38,451 nt of DNA from NCBI RefSeq assembly GCF_001039575.1, contig NZ_JIBT01000066.1:1-38451 (forward strand), written 5' to 3'. Positions within the stretch are counted from its first letter, which is position 1. Each line of letters begins with the position of its first letter. The notes below the pieces were generated by a model. That model ran no database searches. It saw nothing but the letters and a program-made list of their open reading frames with translations, and was not told the origin of the DNA. Positions 8,000-16,872 of this stretch are shown here, in pieces. A program made the position numbers and the translations under genes. The DNA is from Halomonas sp. PR-M31. GTDB lineage: Bacteria > Pseudomonadota > Gammaproteobacteria > Pseudomonadales > Halomonadaceae.

Positions 8000-8714
8000 G
8001 TCCAACTCCCAAACGCGTGAAATGAGTGCAATTCTACATGCCAAAGGTCTTGGCAAGCAGGTTGTCAGTGGCGAACGCCGGCTGGATATCTTAAGTAATC
8101 TTGATCTCGAGGTGTTCCCCGGTGAGAGCGTGGCGATTCTGGGAAGTTCCGGCGCCGGCAAGTCCACGCTGCTGGGCTTGTTGGCGGGGCTCGATATCCC
8201 CACCAGCGGCGAGCTCGATCTGTTTGGACAGTCGTTGAAGGAACTCGATGAGGATGGTCGCGCGGGACTGCGGGCCGGGCGGGTCGGTTTCGTGTTTCAG
8301 AATTTCCAGCTGCTGCCGACCCTGACCGCGTTGGAGAACGTATTGCTGCCCCTGGAACTGTTGCCGGGAAGCGATCATCAGATCAGAGGCCGAGAATGGC
8401 TGACTCGAGTGGGGTTGGGGGAGCGCATGGATCATTTGCCCAAGCAGCTCTCTGGCGGTGAGCAGCAGCGGGTCGCGGTCGCCCGCGCCTTCGTTACCAG
8501 CCCGGAACTGGTATTCGCCGATGAGCCCACGGGTAATCTGGATCGCGGTACCGGTGGAAAGGTCATCGATCTATTGTTCGAACTCAACCGTGAAGCAGGC
8601 ACCACCCTGGTGCTGGTCACTCATGATCATCACCTGGCCCGGCGCTGCGATCGTTGTCTCAAGCTCGATGCTGGCCACCTGACCGTCCTGGATCGGGACG
8701 AGGTAGAAGCATGA
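7998..8714 (+). CDS. ybbA: ABC transporter ATP-binding protein YbbA
   Basis: A 238-residue LolD/MacB-type ATPase. Walker A is GSSGAGKST (about 49-57), Q-loop [16 protein letters not shown], signature [14 protein letters not shown], Walker [13 protein letters not shown]-loop THDHHLA. It is partner of the large FtsX-like permease YbbP encoded next, with a 4-nt ATGA overlap. The pair's substrate is unknown; the LolD-like class usually moves or extracts envelope molecules. The ATG at 7998 has GGGAAAG upstream; a second ATG at 8022 would also keep the full ATPase. Both choices place the start within or beside the tesA start. Confidence 0.9.
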   Translation: MSNSQTREMSAILHAKGLGKQVVSGERRLDILSNLDLEVFPGESVAILGSSGAGKSTLLGLLAGLDIPTSGELDLFGQSLKELDEDGRAGLRAGRVGFVFQNFQLLPTLTALENVLLPLELLPGSDHQIRGREWLTRVGLGERMDHLPKQLSGGEQQRVAVARAFVTSPELVFADEPTGNLDRGTGGKVIDLLFELNREAGTTLVLVTHDHHLARRCDRCLKLDAGHLTVLDRDEVEA

Positions 8715-11191
8715 GCAACGAAATGAGCAGAAATGCCGGTTCAGAAATGAAGGGTGCTGTAAGCAAAGAGGAAAAAGGCGGGGCGAGCTTATTGAGGCTG
8801 TCCTTGAAAGGTTTGAAGCGGGACCTGCGCGCAAGCGATGTGCGTGCCTTGTTCGTGGCCCTGGCGCTGGCGGTGGCGGCCTCCACCATGATCGGCTTTT
8901 TTCTTGATCGTCTCGATCGCGGCTTGACCCGGCAGGCAGGCCAACTAGTGGGAGGCGATATCAAGCTCGAGCAGAGCAAACCCTTCGACGAGGATCTGCG
9001 CCAACAGTTTGAAGACGCGGGCCTGGTGTTGGCGGATCAGGTCGATCTGGTGTCGATGGCCAGTCGCGACGATTCGTTTCAGCCGGCAAGCCTCAAGGTA
9101 GTGGATGAGGCCTATCCACTGTATGGCAAGGTGCTGGTAGATATGGGCGAAGGCGTCGAGGAGCTGGCCCAGGGCCCGGCGCCGGGCAATGCCTGGATCG
9201 CGCCACGCCTGGCGCAGTTGCTGAACATCGAAATCGGCGAGTCGTTTCAGCTGGGTCAGATGCAGCTGACGGTGAGCGGGCTGATCGAGCGCGAGCCGGA
9301 TCAATCCGCCGGGTTCGGCAGCTTCAACCCGCGCTTGATGATGCACATCGACGATCTCGACGCCACCGGACTGGTGCGTCCGGGTTCCCGGATCGAGTAT
9401 GAGCTGTTGGCCAAGGGGCCGCCGGAGGCGGTGGCCAGGGTCGAGGATCTGCTGGCCCAGCTGGAACAGCAGGGCGTTGAAGTCGAGGACGTGCGCGAGG
9501 ATCGCCCCCAGCTTGGCAACGCCCTGGAGCGAGCGGAGAAATATTTGAGTCTGGCGGGTTTGGCGGCGGTGCTGCTGGCTGGCGTGGCGGTGGCCATGGC
9601 AACGAGGCGCTATGTGGATCGGCACCTGGACACCGCCGCCTTGCTGCGCTGCTTCGGGGCCTCCCAGCGCCAGTTGACCCAGCTCTTCGCCCTGCAGCTC
9701 TTGTGGCTGGCGCTCTCCGCCTCGGTCATCGGCGCATTGCTAGGGCTGGCAGGGCAGGCGGGACTGCTTTCATTGCTGATGCGTTTTCTACCCCTGGAAT
9801 TGCCGCCCCCGGGCATACTGCCGCTATTACTTGGCATCTTGACCGCCCTTGCAGTGCTGGTGGGCTTTGCCGGCCCGACCCTGCTGCGCTTGAAACAGGT
9901 CAGTGCGCTCAAGGTGCTGCGTCGTGAACTCGATCCCTTGCCGGCCTCCGCCTGGCTGGTGGTCGGTGTCGCGAGCCTGGTGTTCGGCGGCCTTCTGTGG
10001 CTCTATTCCGGCGATTTCATGCTCTCCCTTGGCTTGTTGCTGGGGGGGCTGGTTGCCTTGGTGCTGCTATGGGCATTGGGCTGGCTGCTGCTGGGGCTGG
10101 TATTGCGTCTGGCCGGGCGTTTCGGCAATGGGGCAAGCGGCGGTGCCCAGGCTCTCAGGCTGGGCGCGCGGCAATTGGCGCGACGGCGCCAGGCCAGTCT
10201 CGGTCAACTGCTGGCCTTCGCGGTGACCTTCGCCGCCATGGCCATCATCACCCTGGTGCGGGGCGATCTGTTGACCACCTGGCAGGCGCAGCTGCCCGAG
10301 GACACGCCGAACTATTTCGCCATCAACATTCAGGCCGGCGAGCGCGAAGGCTTCATCGACATCCTCGGGGACGCGGCGGATACCCGAAGCGCCCTGTATC
10401 CCATGGTGCGTGGACGCATCGTGGCGATCAACGGTCAGCCGCCCCGGGAGGTCGTGCCCGCGGAGAGCCGCGGTGACAACGCCCTGCGTCGGGAACTCAA
10501 TCTGACTTGGCAGGATGAAGTGCCGGAAGGCAATCGTATTCTCGAGGGGCAATGGTTTGCTCGAAATGCCGCAGCTTCCTCCGACAACGATCAGCCCGTG
10601 CCAATTTCCATGGAGAGCGGCCTTGCCGGACGTTTCGGGATTTCGCTTGGCGATACTCTGACCTTCTCCATTGGCGGGTCCGACGTCACCGGCGAAATCA
10701 CCAGTCTGCGGGAGGTCGATTGGGACAGCTTTTGGCCCAATTTCTACGTGGTCTTTCCTCCGGAGACCTTGGAACGCTTTGGCCACAGCTATATCACCGC
10801 CTTTCACGTGGCGGATGGCAGCAATGTGCCGGGCAAACTGGTATCCGCCTTTCCCGGAGTATCATTGATCAACGTCGAGGCCATTCTCGGCCGGGTTCGG
10901 GAGCTGTTGTCCCAGGTGACCCGGGCGGTGGAGTTCGTATTGGCCTTCGTGCTGCTGGCCGGGGTGAGCGTGCTTTATGCCGCCCTGACCGCCAGCCATA
11001 CGCTGCGCACCCACGAAAGCGGCCTGCTGCGGGTATTCGGCGCCGGCGATCGGTTGATTTCCCGGGTTCAGGGGGTTGAGTTTGCGCTGCTGGGATTTAC
11101 CAGCGGCCTGATGGGCGCCTTGCTCGCGGAAGCCGCCGCCGCCGGGGTGTATATCGCTGGCTGGAGCTGGCGCCGCGAGTACACTGGTTGA
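8711..11191 (+). CDS. ybbP: ABC transporter permease YbbP, with a 3' frameshift
   Basis: A large FtsX-family permease, 826 residues as read. It has one helix near the N-terminus (ALFVALALAVAASTMIGFFLD), a large periplasmic domain, an FtsX core at about 270-400, further helices at about 430-520, a second periplasmic domain and two last helices. The ATG at 8711 overlaps the ybbA stop. The final helix expected of YbbP is missing from this frame: after GVY the frame reads IAGWSWRREYTG and stops. In the other frame the sequence continues RWLELAPRVHWLMWLILP and ends at 11310, which fits the family's last helix. A TA doubling at about 11150-11155 (TATATC instead of TATC) explains the shift. The gene was probably once about 865 residues, or the read has an error. 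Confidence 0.85.
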   Translation: MSNEMSRNAGSEMKGAVSKEEKGGASLLRLSLKGLKRDLRASDVRALFVALALAVAASTMIGFFLDRLDRGLTRQAGQLVGGDIKLEQSKPFDEDLRQQFEDAGLVLADQVDLVSMASRDDSFQPASLKVVDEAYPLYGKVLVDMGEGVEELAQGPAPGNAWIAPRLAQLLNIEIGESFQLGQMQLTVSGLIEREPDQSAGFGSFNPRLMMHIDDLDATGLVRPGSRIEYELLAKGPPEAVARVEDLLAQLEQQGVEVEDVREDRPQLGNALERAEKYLSLAGLAAVLLAGVAVAMATRRYVDRHLDTAALLRCFGASQRQLTQLFALQLLWLALSASVIGALLGLAGQAGLLSLLMRFLPLELPPPGILPLLLGILTALAVLVGFAGPTLLRLKQVSALKVLRRELDPLPASAWLVVGVASLVFGGLLWLYSGDFMLSLGLLLGGLVALVLLWALGWLLLGLVLRLAGRFGNGASGGAQALRLGARQLARRRQASLGQLLAFAVTFAAMAIITLVRGDLLTTWQAQLPEDTPNYFAINIQAGEREGFIDILGDAADTRSALYPMVRGRIVAINGQPPREVVPAESRGDNALRRELNLTWQDEVPEGNRILEGQWFARNAAASSDNDQPVPISMESGLAGRFGISLGDTLTFSIGGSDVTGEITSLREVDWDSFWPNFYVVFPPETLERFGHSYITAFHVADGSNVPGKLVSAFPGVSLINVEAILGRVRELLSQVTRAVEFVLAFVLLAGVSVLYAALTASHTLRTHESGLLRVFGAGDRLISRVQGVEFALLGFTSGLMGALLAEAAAAGVYIAGWSWRREYTG

Positions 11192-11364
11192 TGTGGTTGA
11201 TTCTGCCCATTGGCGGGGCCTTGCTCATCGGCCTCATCGGGCATGCGCTGTCCCGGAGCGTGCGTCGTCAGACACCGATGGCAAGTCTGGGGCTGCTGGG
11301 TGAGGCGTGATCTCGTCTGGTAACCGCTAAAACCATCCTTTCTCACTGAAGAGAATCCTTACCC

Positions 11365-11391
11365 AAGGCGCAATGCACCCCATTGCGCCTT
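11365..11391. terminator. Strong hairpin after ybbP
   Basis: AAGGCGCAATG pairs perfectly with CATTGCGCCTT around a 5-base loop, an 11-bp stem. There is no long T run after it (TTGTCG), so it is a good hairpin but an imperfect intrinsic terminator. It lies 55 bases past the original ybbP stop and separates that operon from the polysaccharide locus. Confidence 0.6.
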
Positions 11392-11610
11392 GTCGAATCG
11401 CTCATTTCATTTTGTTGCACTTTCCCCCACCCACGCCTGAAAGCGTGCGGCGCCAAGCACTTATGTCCAGGCTAAGTCTATTGAATGAAACTAAGCCTAT
11501 TAGGTGAGCATCGAGGCTAGTTTTATAACCCCCTTTACCATAATATGCTCCCCACCAAGCGCCCTATAAAGTTTTATTCTTTTAGTTAATTCGATGTTTA
11601 AAAAAGCAGT
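11392..11610 (+). other. AT-rich promoter region of the polysaccharide locus
   Basis: No gene is visible. The stretch becomes AT-rich at about 11460-11610 and holds several TATAAT-like hexamers (for example at TTTTATAAC, CATAATATG and CCTATAAAG), but no convincing -35/-10 pair stands out. It is the only large untranslated gap before the polysaccharide genes, so their main promoter is probably here. Confidence 0.4.
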
Positions 11611-11687
11611 GCACAGAAGGGCTGTGCGTGTCCGACGCCCATAGCAGTGTCCTGCGGCAGGATCGCGGCGGGTGACCAAACCACCCG
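11611..11687 (+). promoter_or_regulatory. Structured 5' leader with three successive hairpins
   Basis: Three small perfect hairpins follow one another just before the first gene: GCACAG-AAGGG-CTGTGC (11611-11627), TCCTG-CGG-CAGGA (11650-11662) and CGGGTG-ACCAAAC-CACCCG (11669-11687). The start codon at 11722 follows after 34 unpaired, A-rich bases. The arrangement suggests a folded mRNA leader. I do not recognise it as a known riboswitch. Confidence 0.4.
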
Positions 11688-11721
11688 GTAAATTTCACAA
11701 GCAAGTAAACCAGTGAGACGC

Positions 11722-12150
11722 ATGACATTAAACAACGCACCTTCCCCGGGTCGTGCCATGACCGGTTTGCGACTCGCTTTTGCCTCGTTGTGTCTGATGA
11801 CGCTCGCGGGTTGCGCCGCTCAAGGCTCCATGAGCAATGGCGCTCAGAATATTGCCTCGATGCGCGGGGGAACCGCCGTTGACCCCACTCTTGATCAGTT
11901 CCTCGAGACCGCTTCTCCCGGCCGTGTGATTCAGCTTCAGCAAAGTCCCTGGGGCAGCAGTGTCGAAGTGACGGCAGAAGAGCGCTACTACGCCGCCAGT
12001 GGCCGCACCTGCGTGCATCTGCGCGTCATGAGGCAAGCATCCGCCGCCTTACCCCAGGCACAGCTGGCTTGTCGAGATGAGGACCAGGGCTGGTTCACTC
12101 AACGCCTGGTCACCGAAGCGCTCGAAAGCGGCAGCCGTGGGTTGCAATAA
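11722..12150 (+). CDS. Small lipoprotein at the head of the capsule locus
   Basis: A 142-residue protein with a lipoprotein signal peptide: hydrophobic LRLAFASLCLMTLAGC, with lipobox LAGC and the lipidated cysteine at about residue 31. The mature part is short, has two further cysteines (in GRTCVHL and LACRDE) that could form a disulfide, and no family I recognise. Because it precedes the KpsD-like gene by 85 bases and reads the same way, a role in polysaccharide export or surface assembly is plausible but unproven. The ATG at 11722 was chosen (GTGAG upstream); a GTG at 11713 and an ATG at 11758 are alternatives. Confidence 0.7.
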   Translation: MTLNNAPSPGRAMTGLRLAFASLCLMTLAGCAAQGSMSNGAQNIASMRGGTAVDPTLDQFLETASPGRVIQLQQSPWGSSVEVTAEERYYAASGRTCVHLRVMRQASAALPQAQLACRDEDQGWFTQRLVTEALESGSRGLQ

Positions 12151-12235
12151 CGCACCATCATCCGGCGCAAGCCGTGACCCAGGACCAGGTCGTCCATAAC
12201 GGTCAAGCAGGATCCAGCACATCCAAGAGGACCCC

Positions 12236-13969
12236 ATGTCACAAGCCAGATCTTTTCTCCGGGCCGGGTGTCTGGTGGCGGTAGCGTGTTTCAGCGCCGC
12301 GACCGCTCATGCCCAGGCCATCGGTGCCGGCAACGGTATTCTGCCCGAGTCCGAACAGGCTCAAGCCGTTCCTGAGAAAACCCAGGAAGGGGAGGGTGTC
12401 GATGCCGCTCCTCGCGCCGACTGGCGTAGCGGCACCTACGGGCCGGCCCCTACGCCAAGCGCCGGTCCCCTGGACCCGGATGAGCTGCCGCCATTCGGCG
12501 TCAATTTGTTCAGTGGCGGTTTTCGCGGGGTAATGGCGGATGGTCTCAACTCGGACTACACCATCAAGCCCGGTGATCAGGTCACCCTGCGAGTGTGGGG
12601 CGGGGTCGAGATGGACAAGGTGCTGCCGGTGGATGCCCAAGGCAATATCTTCCTGCCCGGTATCGGCCCGCTGAATGTGCAAGGCACCTCCAATGCAGGG
12701 CTCAACGTCAAGGTACGCAACGCCATTCAATCCGTCTATCCGGAAAACGTCAGCGTCTACACCAACCTGCAGGGTGTGCAACCCGTCGGTGTCTTCGTGA
12801 CCGGTTACGTGGAAAACCCGGGCCGCTACGCGGGCACGCCCAGCGATTCGCTGCTGTACTTTCTCGATCAAGCCGGGGGGATCGATCGCGCCCTTGGCAG
12901 CTACCGGCACATCCTCATCAAGCGCAACGGCAAGGTGATCGACAGCGTCGATCTCTATGATTTTCTGCTCGAAGGCACGATTCCTCGGCCGCAGTTTCGT
13001 GATGGCGACACCATCGTCGTCAAGGAACGAGGACCCGCGATCAGCGTCGTCGGTGACGTACAGAAGAACTATCGCTACGAACTGCTGGGCGATCGCCTGA
13101 CCGGCGGGGATGTGATCGAACTGGCACGCTTGAAAGCCGGTGTATCCCATGTGCTGCTGCGCGGCAGCCGTGCGGTCGGGCCAATCTCCCGCTATCTGCC
13201 GTTGAACGAATTTCGCAGCGCCGAGGTGCGCCGTGGCGACGAGGTGCTGTTCAGCGCCGATCAGCGCGATGAGAGCATCGTCGTTCAGCTGGAAGGCAGC
13301 TATTACGGTGCCTCGCGCTACGCGCTGCCACGCAACGCCCACCTGGGTGAACTGCTCAACGCCGTGGGTGTTCCCGAGGAAATGACCGATACCCAGAGTG
13401 TTTCGATTCGCCGTGAAAGCGTGGCGCAGCGACAAGCCGAATCTCTCAAGGAGAGCTTACGTCGTCTGCAGACCACGTATCTTGGCGCCTCCTCACAAAC
13501 CACGGAAGAGGCCAAGATTCGCGTCGAGGAAGCCAAGCTGATTCAGAATTTCGTGGCCAAGGCCTCCCAGGTAGAGCCTACCGGGCGCCTGGTGGTGGCC
13601 AGAGACGACGGTCAGATTGCCGATATCCGTCTTCAAGATGGCGACGTGATAACCATTCCCGAGCAAAGCGATTCACTGCTAATCAGTGGCGAGGTCGTGG
13701 TACCCCAGGCGATGGTCTATACCGGCAGCATGAGCGTATGGGACTACATCGATAACGCTGGCGGTTTCACGCCCCGTGCCGATGACGACCAGATTCTCGT
13801 GGTACGCCGCAACGGCGCGGTAAGCCGAGCCGAAGACGTCGATCTGCGTGCCGGTGACGAGATTCTAGTGCTCCCCGCCGTGCCTACCAAGAATCTCGAA
13901 CTGGCCACCAGCATCACCCAGATCCTGTATCAAATCGCCGTAGCCACCAAAGTCGCCATCGATTTGTAA
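12236..13969 (+). CDS. kpsD: Polysaccharide export outer-membrane protein, KpsD-like
   Basis: A 577-residue protein with a type I signal peptide (core CLVAVACFSAA, cleavage after AHA at about 26) and no lipobox, as in KpsD rather than Wza. The Wza/KpsD poly-export domain starts at about 107 (DYTIKPGDQVTLRVWGG). SLBB-type repeats follow (PVGVFVTGYVENPGRYAG; VVVPQAMVYTGSMSVWDY). Length is close to E. coli KpsD (about 558). It should form the periplasmic/outer-membrane conduit for the polymer exported by KpsMT with KpsE. The ATG has GAGGA four bases before it. An exact 12-base ops-like sequence lies inside the signal-peptide codons. A REP cluster separates it from kpsM. Confidence 0.9.
   Translation: MSQARSFLRAGCLVAVACFSAATAHAQAIGAGNGILPESEQAQAVPEKTQEGEGVDAAPRADWRSGTYGPAPTPSAGPLDPDELPPFGVNLFSGGFRGVMADGLNSDYTIKPGDQVTLRVWGGVEMDKVLPVDAQGNIFLPGIGPLNVQGTSNAGLNVKVRNAIQSVYPENVSVYTNLQGVQPVGVFVTGYVENPGRYAGTPSDSLLYFLDQAGGIDRALGSYRHILIKRNGKVIDSVDLYDFLLEGTIPRPQFRDGDTIVVKERGPAISVVGDVQKNYRYELLGDRLTGGDVIELARLKAGVSHVLLRGSRAVGPISRYLPLNEFRSAEVRRGDEVLFSADQRDESIVVQLEGSYYGASRYALPRNAHLGELLNAVGVPEEMTDTQSVSIRRESVAQRQAESLKESLRRLQTTYLGASSQTTEEAKIRVEEAKLIQNFVAKASQVEPTGRLVVARDDGQIADIRLQDGDVITIPEQSDSLLISGEVVVPQAMVYTGSMSVWDYIDNAGGFTPRADDDQILVVRRNGAVSRAEDVDLRAGDEILVLPAVPTKNLELATSITQILYQIAVATKVAIDL
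12277..12288 (+). promoter_or_regulatory. Exact ops-like element (RfaH recruitment site)
   Basis: GGCGGTAGCGTG matches the operon polarity suppressor element that RfaH reads in E. coli long surface-polysaccharide operons. It is on the sense strand of the locus, near its start, and followed by TTTC. Unusually it lies inside coding sequence (signal peptide codons for VAVAC). A chance match to a Val-Ala-rich signal peptide is the alternative. Confidence 0.45.
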
Positions 13970-13982
13970 ACCGCAAACCATC

Positions 13983-14149
13983 CCTCGCTGAAGCGAGTTC
14001 CTGCAGCCAGTCGAAATCGCTGGTTTCGGTAGGAGCTCGATTTATCGGGCGATGGTCGATGTACCCATCTGGTTATCGCTCGCTGAAGCGAGTTCCTATA
14101 GCCAGCCGAAATCGCTGGTTTTGGTAGGAGCCCGATTTATCGGGCGATC
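13983..14149. repeat. REP-like cluster between kpsD and kpsM (4 units)
   Basis: Four units at about 13983-14003, 14027-14053, 14074-14099 and 14123-14149 alternate between the CGCTGAAGCG palindrome and the CCCGATTTATCGGG palindrome, in a 95-base doublet repeated twice. They fill the gap inside the export operon and should fold in the transcript, so they could reduce read-through or stabilise the kpsD mRNA. Confidence 0.85.
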
Positions 14150-14165
14150 GTAAATCTGGTTTCCT

Positions 14166-14995
14166 ATGTCTGATTCAACCTCTTCCTCTACTTCTAGGGC
14201 CGGCGCGCTCCCCAACCGGACATCCTGGCGTGTCGCCTGGAGTGTCTGGTACGCCCTGTTCATGCGCGAGGCCATCTCGCGCACCATGGCGGATCGCATG
14301 GCCTGGTTCTGGATGATTTTCGAGCCCATCGCCTTCATCGGGGTGATGGTGGCGGTGCGTTCCCTGGTGATGGGGGGAGGGCGCCACGTCGCCGGTGCCG
14401 ACTTCATCCCTTGGCTGGTGGTTGGTCTGCTGGGCTTCTTCCTGTTTCGCGAGAACATGATGCGTGCCATCGGCGCGGTGGATGCCAACAAGGGGTTGTT
14501 CGCCTATCGTCAGGTCAAGCCCGTCGATCCCGTGCTGGTACGCGCCTTTCTGGAAGGCATGCTCAAGAGTTTCATTTTTCTGCTATTCATTGCGGCGGGC
14601 AGCCTGCTGAAGTTCGATCTGGTGCCGGCGTATCCCCTTGGCGCCATACTCGACTGGCTCTCACTGTGGGCCCTGGGCCTTGGTGCGGGGCTTACGGTTT
14701 CCGCCGCGGCTGCCTGGTGCCGGAGATCGGACGAATAGTGCGCATCATCACGTTGCCACTGTTGATCCTCTCCGGCGTCATATTCCCGATCAACTACATC
14801 CCCCACGAGTTTCGTCAGTACGTCCTGTGGAACCCCATCGTGCATGGTCTGGAAAGCATGCGGCTAAGCTTTTTCGAGGGTTATCACACCCTCGATGGCA
14901 TCGACATGACCTATCTGTGGCTATGGGCACTGGGGTTGATGACCCTGGGCCTGATGCTGCACGTGCGTTTTGCCGGGAGGTTGAAGGCGCAATGA
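14166..14995 (+). pseudogene. kpsM: Capsule ABC transporter permease KpsM-like, frameshifted
   Basis: An ABC-2 permease split over two frames. The first frame (14166-14738) gives about 175 good residues with the family N-terminus (YALFMREAISRTMADRMAWFW), then helices up to LGLGAGLTVSAAAA, then a short wrong tail and a stop. The second frame carries the rest (LVPEIGRIVRIITLPLLILSG ending FAGRLKAQ, interrupted by no stop) to 14995. One missing base near 14718 restores a protein of about 276 residues, the usual KpsM length (about 258). The reading end overlaps kpsT by ATGA. As read, polymer export through KpsMT would fail. A sequencing error, phase-off mutation or real loss are all possible. No ribosome-binding site is obvious before the ATG. 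Confidence 0.85.
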
Positions 14996-15666
14996 TCGAG
15001 ATTCAACATCTCTACAAGCGTTATCACAATCATCATGGCAGCAACTGGGTGCTACGGGACGTCAATCTCGAGATTCCTCGCGGTGTCAGCGTCGGCCTGG
15101 TCGGCCGCAATGGCGCCGGCAAATCGACGCTGCTGCGCCTGATTGGAGGCATGGACAGTCAGGACAAAGGCAGGATCGTACGTAACTGCCGGATTTCCTG
15201 GCCAATCGGTCTGGCAGGCGGCTTTCAAGGCTCCATGACCGGACGCCAGAACGTCAAGTTCGTGGCTCGCGTGCACGGCGCCGGCCCTCAGGTATCCGAG
15301 GTCATTCGTCGCGTGGAGGAGTTTGCCGAGATTGGCGCTGCGTTTGATGAGCCAGTGAAAACCTACTCCTCGGGCATGCGCTCCCGGCTGTCTTTCGGTC
15401 TCTCGCTTGCCTTTGATTTCGATGTCTATCTTTCCGACGAAGCCACCTCCGTGGGCGATCGCGCCTTCAAGGCCAAAGCCACCAAGGCCTTCAAGGACAA
15501 GGTAGGACAAGCCAGTTTGATCATGGTCTCTCATAGCGAAGGCATTCTGCGGGATCTCTGCCAGGCAGGCATCTTCCTCCATCAGGGGCAGGCTCAGTGG
15601 TTCGACGATATCGAGGACGCCATCGCCGCCTACCACGCCAGCACCGACAAGCCAAAGCGCTCCTAG
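14992..15666 (+). CDS. kpsT: Capsule ABC transporter ATP-binding protein KpsT-like
   Basis: A 224-residue ATPase of the KpsT/CtrD/BexA class. Walker A is GRNGAGKST (38-46). The signature is the degenerate YSSGMRSRLSFGL of this class, and Walker B is VYLSDEATSVGD, close to the DEALSVGD of KpsT. It would energise polymer export with KpsM. The ATG overlaps the kpsM stop by 4 nt, so translation is coupled. Length fits E. coli KpsT (about 219). Nothing in the ATPase itself is damaged. Confidence 0.93.
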   Translation: MIEIQHLYKRYHNHHGSNWVLRDVNLEIPRGVSVGLVGRNGAGKSTLLRLIGGMDSQDKGRIVRNCRISWPIGLAGGFQGSMTGRQNVKFVARVHGAGPQVSEVIRRVEEFAEIGAAFDEPVKTYSSGMRSRLSFGLSLAFDFDVYLSDEATSVGDRAFKAKATKAFKDKVGQASLIMVSHSEGILRDLCQAGIFLHQGQAQWFDDIEDAIAAYHASTDKPKRS

Positions 15667-15731
15667 CGAAAGCATCGCGAAAGCAATTCTCGGCTCAATA
15701 GACTCAAGTATCTTCAAGGTATGTCATTTTC

Positions 15732-16823
15732 ATGAAGGCAATTTTCAAGCAATACCCTCACTGGCTGATATGTCTGCTGGCTATTCTGCTAGTGTCCTTT
15801 TATTGGACGTTCTGGGCCAGCGATCGCTATGTGTCTCATGCCAATGTGGTGCTGGAGAGCCCTCAGATATCGGCGCCGGACATCAGCTTCAGCTCACTGC
15901 TCTCCGGCAGCGCCGGCGGCAATACGGCGGACATGCTGCTCCTGCGGGATTACTTGCTGTCTATCGACATGCTCAAGTTTCTGGTGGACAACGCAAACTT
16001 TCGCCAGCACTACGCCGATTCAGGTGCGGATCTCATCAGTGAGCTGGGGTCTTCGGATGCGCCCTTGGAAAAACTCCATGACTACTACCTGAAACGCGTC
16101 TTCGTCGAGTTGGACGATTACGCCAAGGTATTGCGTATCGATGTCGAAGCCTTTACCTCCGAGAAGGCGAATGAAATCGCCGAGTTTTTGCTGGCGGAGG
16201 GCGAGCGCCACATGAACCAAATGGGTCAGCGCCTGGCCCAGGAGCAAGTCGAGTTCCTCGAAAAACAGGTCAAGGTCCTCGAGGAGAACTTCAAGGAGAC
16301 GCGCAATGCGCTCCTCGAATATCAGAACGAAAATGGACTGGTGTCGCCCACCGGCACAGTTGAAAGTCTTAATTCCGTGGTCTCCACGCTACAGGGCCAG
16401 TTGGCACTGTTGAAAGCGCGCAAGAGTGCGCTTGGCAGCTATCAAAGCGTTCGCTCCTCGGAGATCATCCGCATCAACAGCGAAATTAGCGCGATCAAAA
16501 ACCAGATCGAAGAAGAAAACGGCCGCCTGGCGGGGCAGGAGGGCAATACGCTCAACGCCGTGTCATCCGAGTATCAAACCCTGGAGCTGCGGGCCAAGTT
16601 CGCTCAGGAAAGTTATTCCGGCGCCCTGGCGGCACTGGAAAATACCCGCATCGAAGCAGCGCGCAAACTCAAGCAGGTCTCGGTACTGCAATCCCCCACG
16701 CTACCCCAATACCCCGAGAAACCCGATCGTCTGTATAACATCGTGGTCTTCACCATCATCGCGCTATTCATCACGCTGATCGTCAACATGCTGGTGCTGA
16801 TCGTTAAAGATCACCGGGACTGA
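15732..16823 (+). CDS. kpsE: Capsule export inner-membrane protein KpsE-like
   Basis: A 363-residue polysaccharide copolymerase-type protein of the KpsE/CtrB/BexC family. It has an N-terminal membrane segment (WLICLLAILLVSFYWTFWAS), a large periplasmic part with a coiled coil at about 165-320, the conserved proline-rich stretch (LPQYPEKPDRLYN) and a C-terminal membrane helix (FTIIALFITLIVNMLVLIV), ending KDHRD in the cytoplasm. It links KpsMT to the KpsD-like outer-membrane component. It follows kpsT by 65 bases and completes the four-component ABC-type capsule exporter. Confidence 0.92.
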   Translation: MKAIFKQYPHWLICLLAILLVSFYWTFWASDRYVSHANVVLESPQISAPDISFSSLLSGSAGGNTADMLLLRDYLLSIDMLKFLVDNANFRQHYADSGADLISELGSSDAPLEKLHDYYLKRVFVELDDYAKVLRIDVEAFTSEKANEIAEFLLAEGERHMNQMGQRLAQEQVEFLEKQVKVLEENFKETRNALLEYQNENGLVSPTGTVESLNSVVSTLQGQLALLKARKSALGSYQSVRSSEIIRINSEISAIKNQIEEENGRLAGQEGNTLNAVSSEYQTLELRAKFAQESYSGALAALENTRIEAARKLKQVSVLQSPTLPQYPEKPDRLYNIVVFTIIALFITLIVNMLVLIVKDHRD

Positions 16824-16872
16824 TCTTCCAGAATTAGAAATTCTCGTCGCGTAGCGGCGCTCAGACGATGCA

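Noticed and set aside
8654-8710. Longer start of ybbP inside ybbA
   Set aside because: The ATGA overlap at 8711 is the normal coupling, and the added 19 residues are ybbA codons in another frame.
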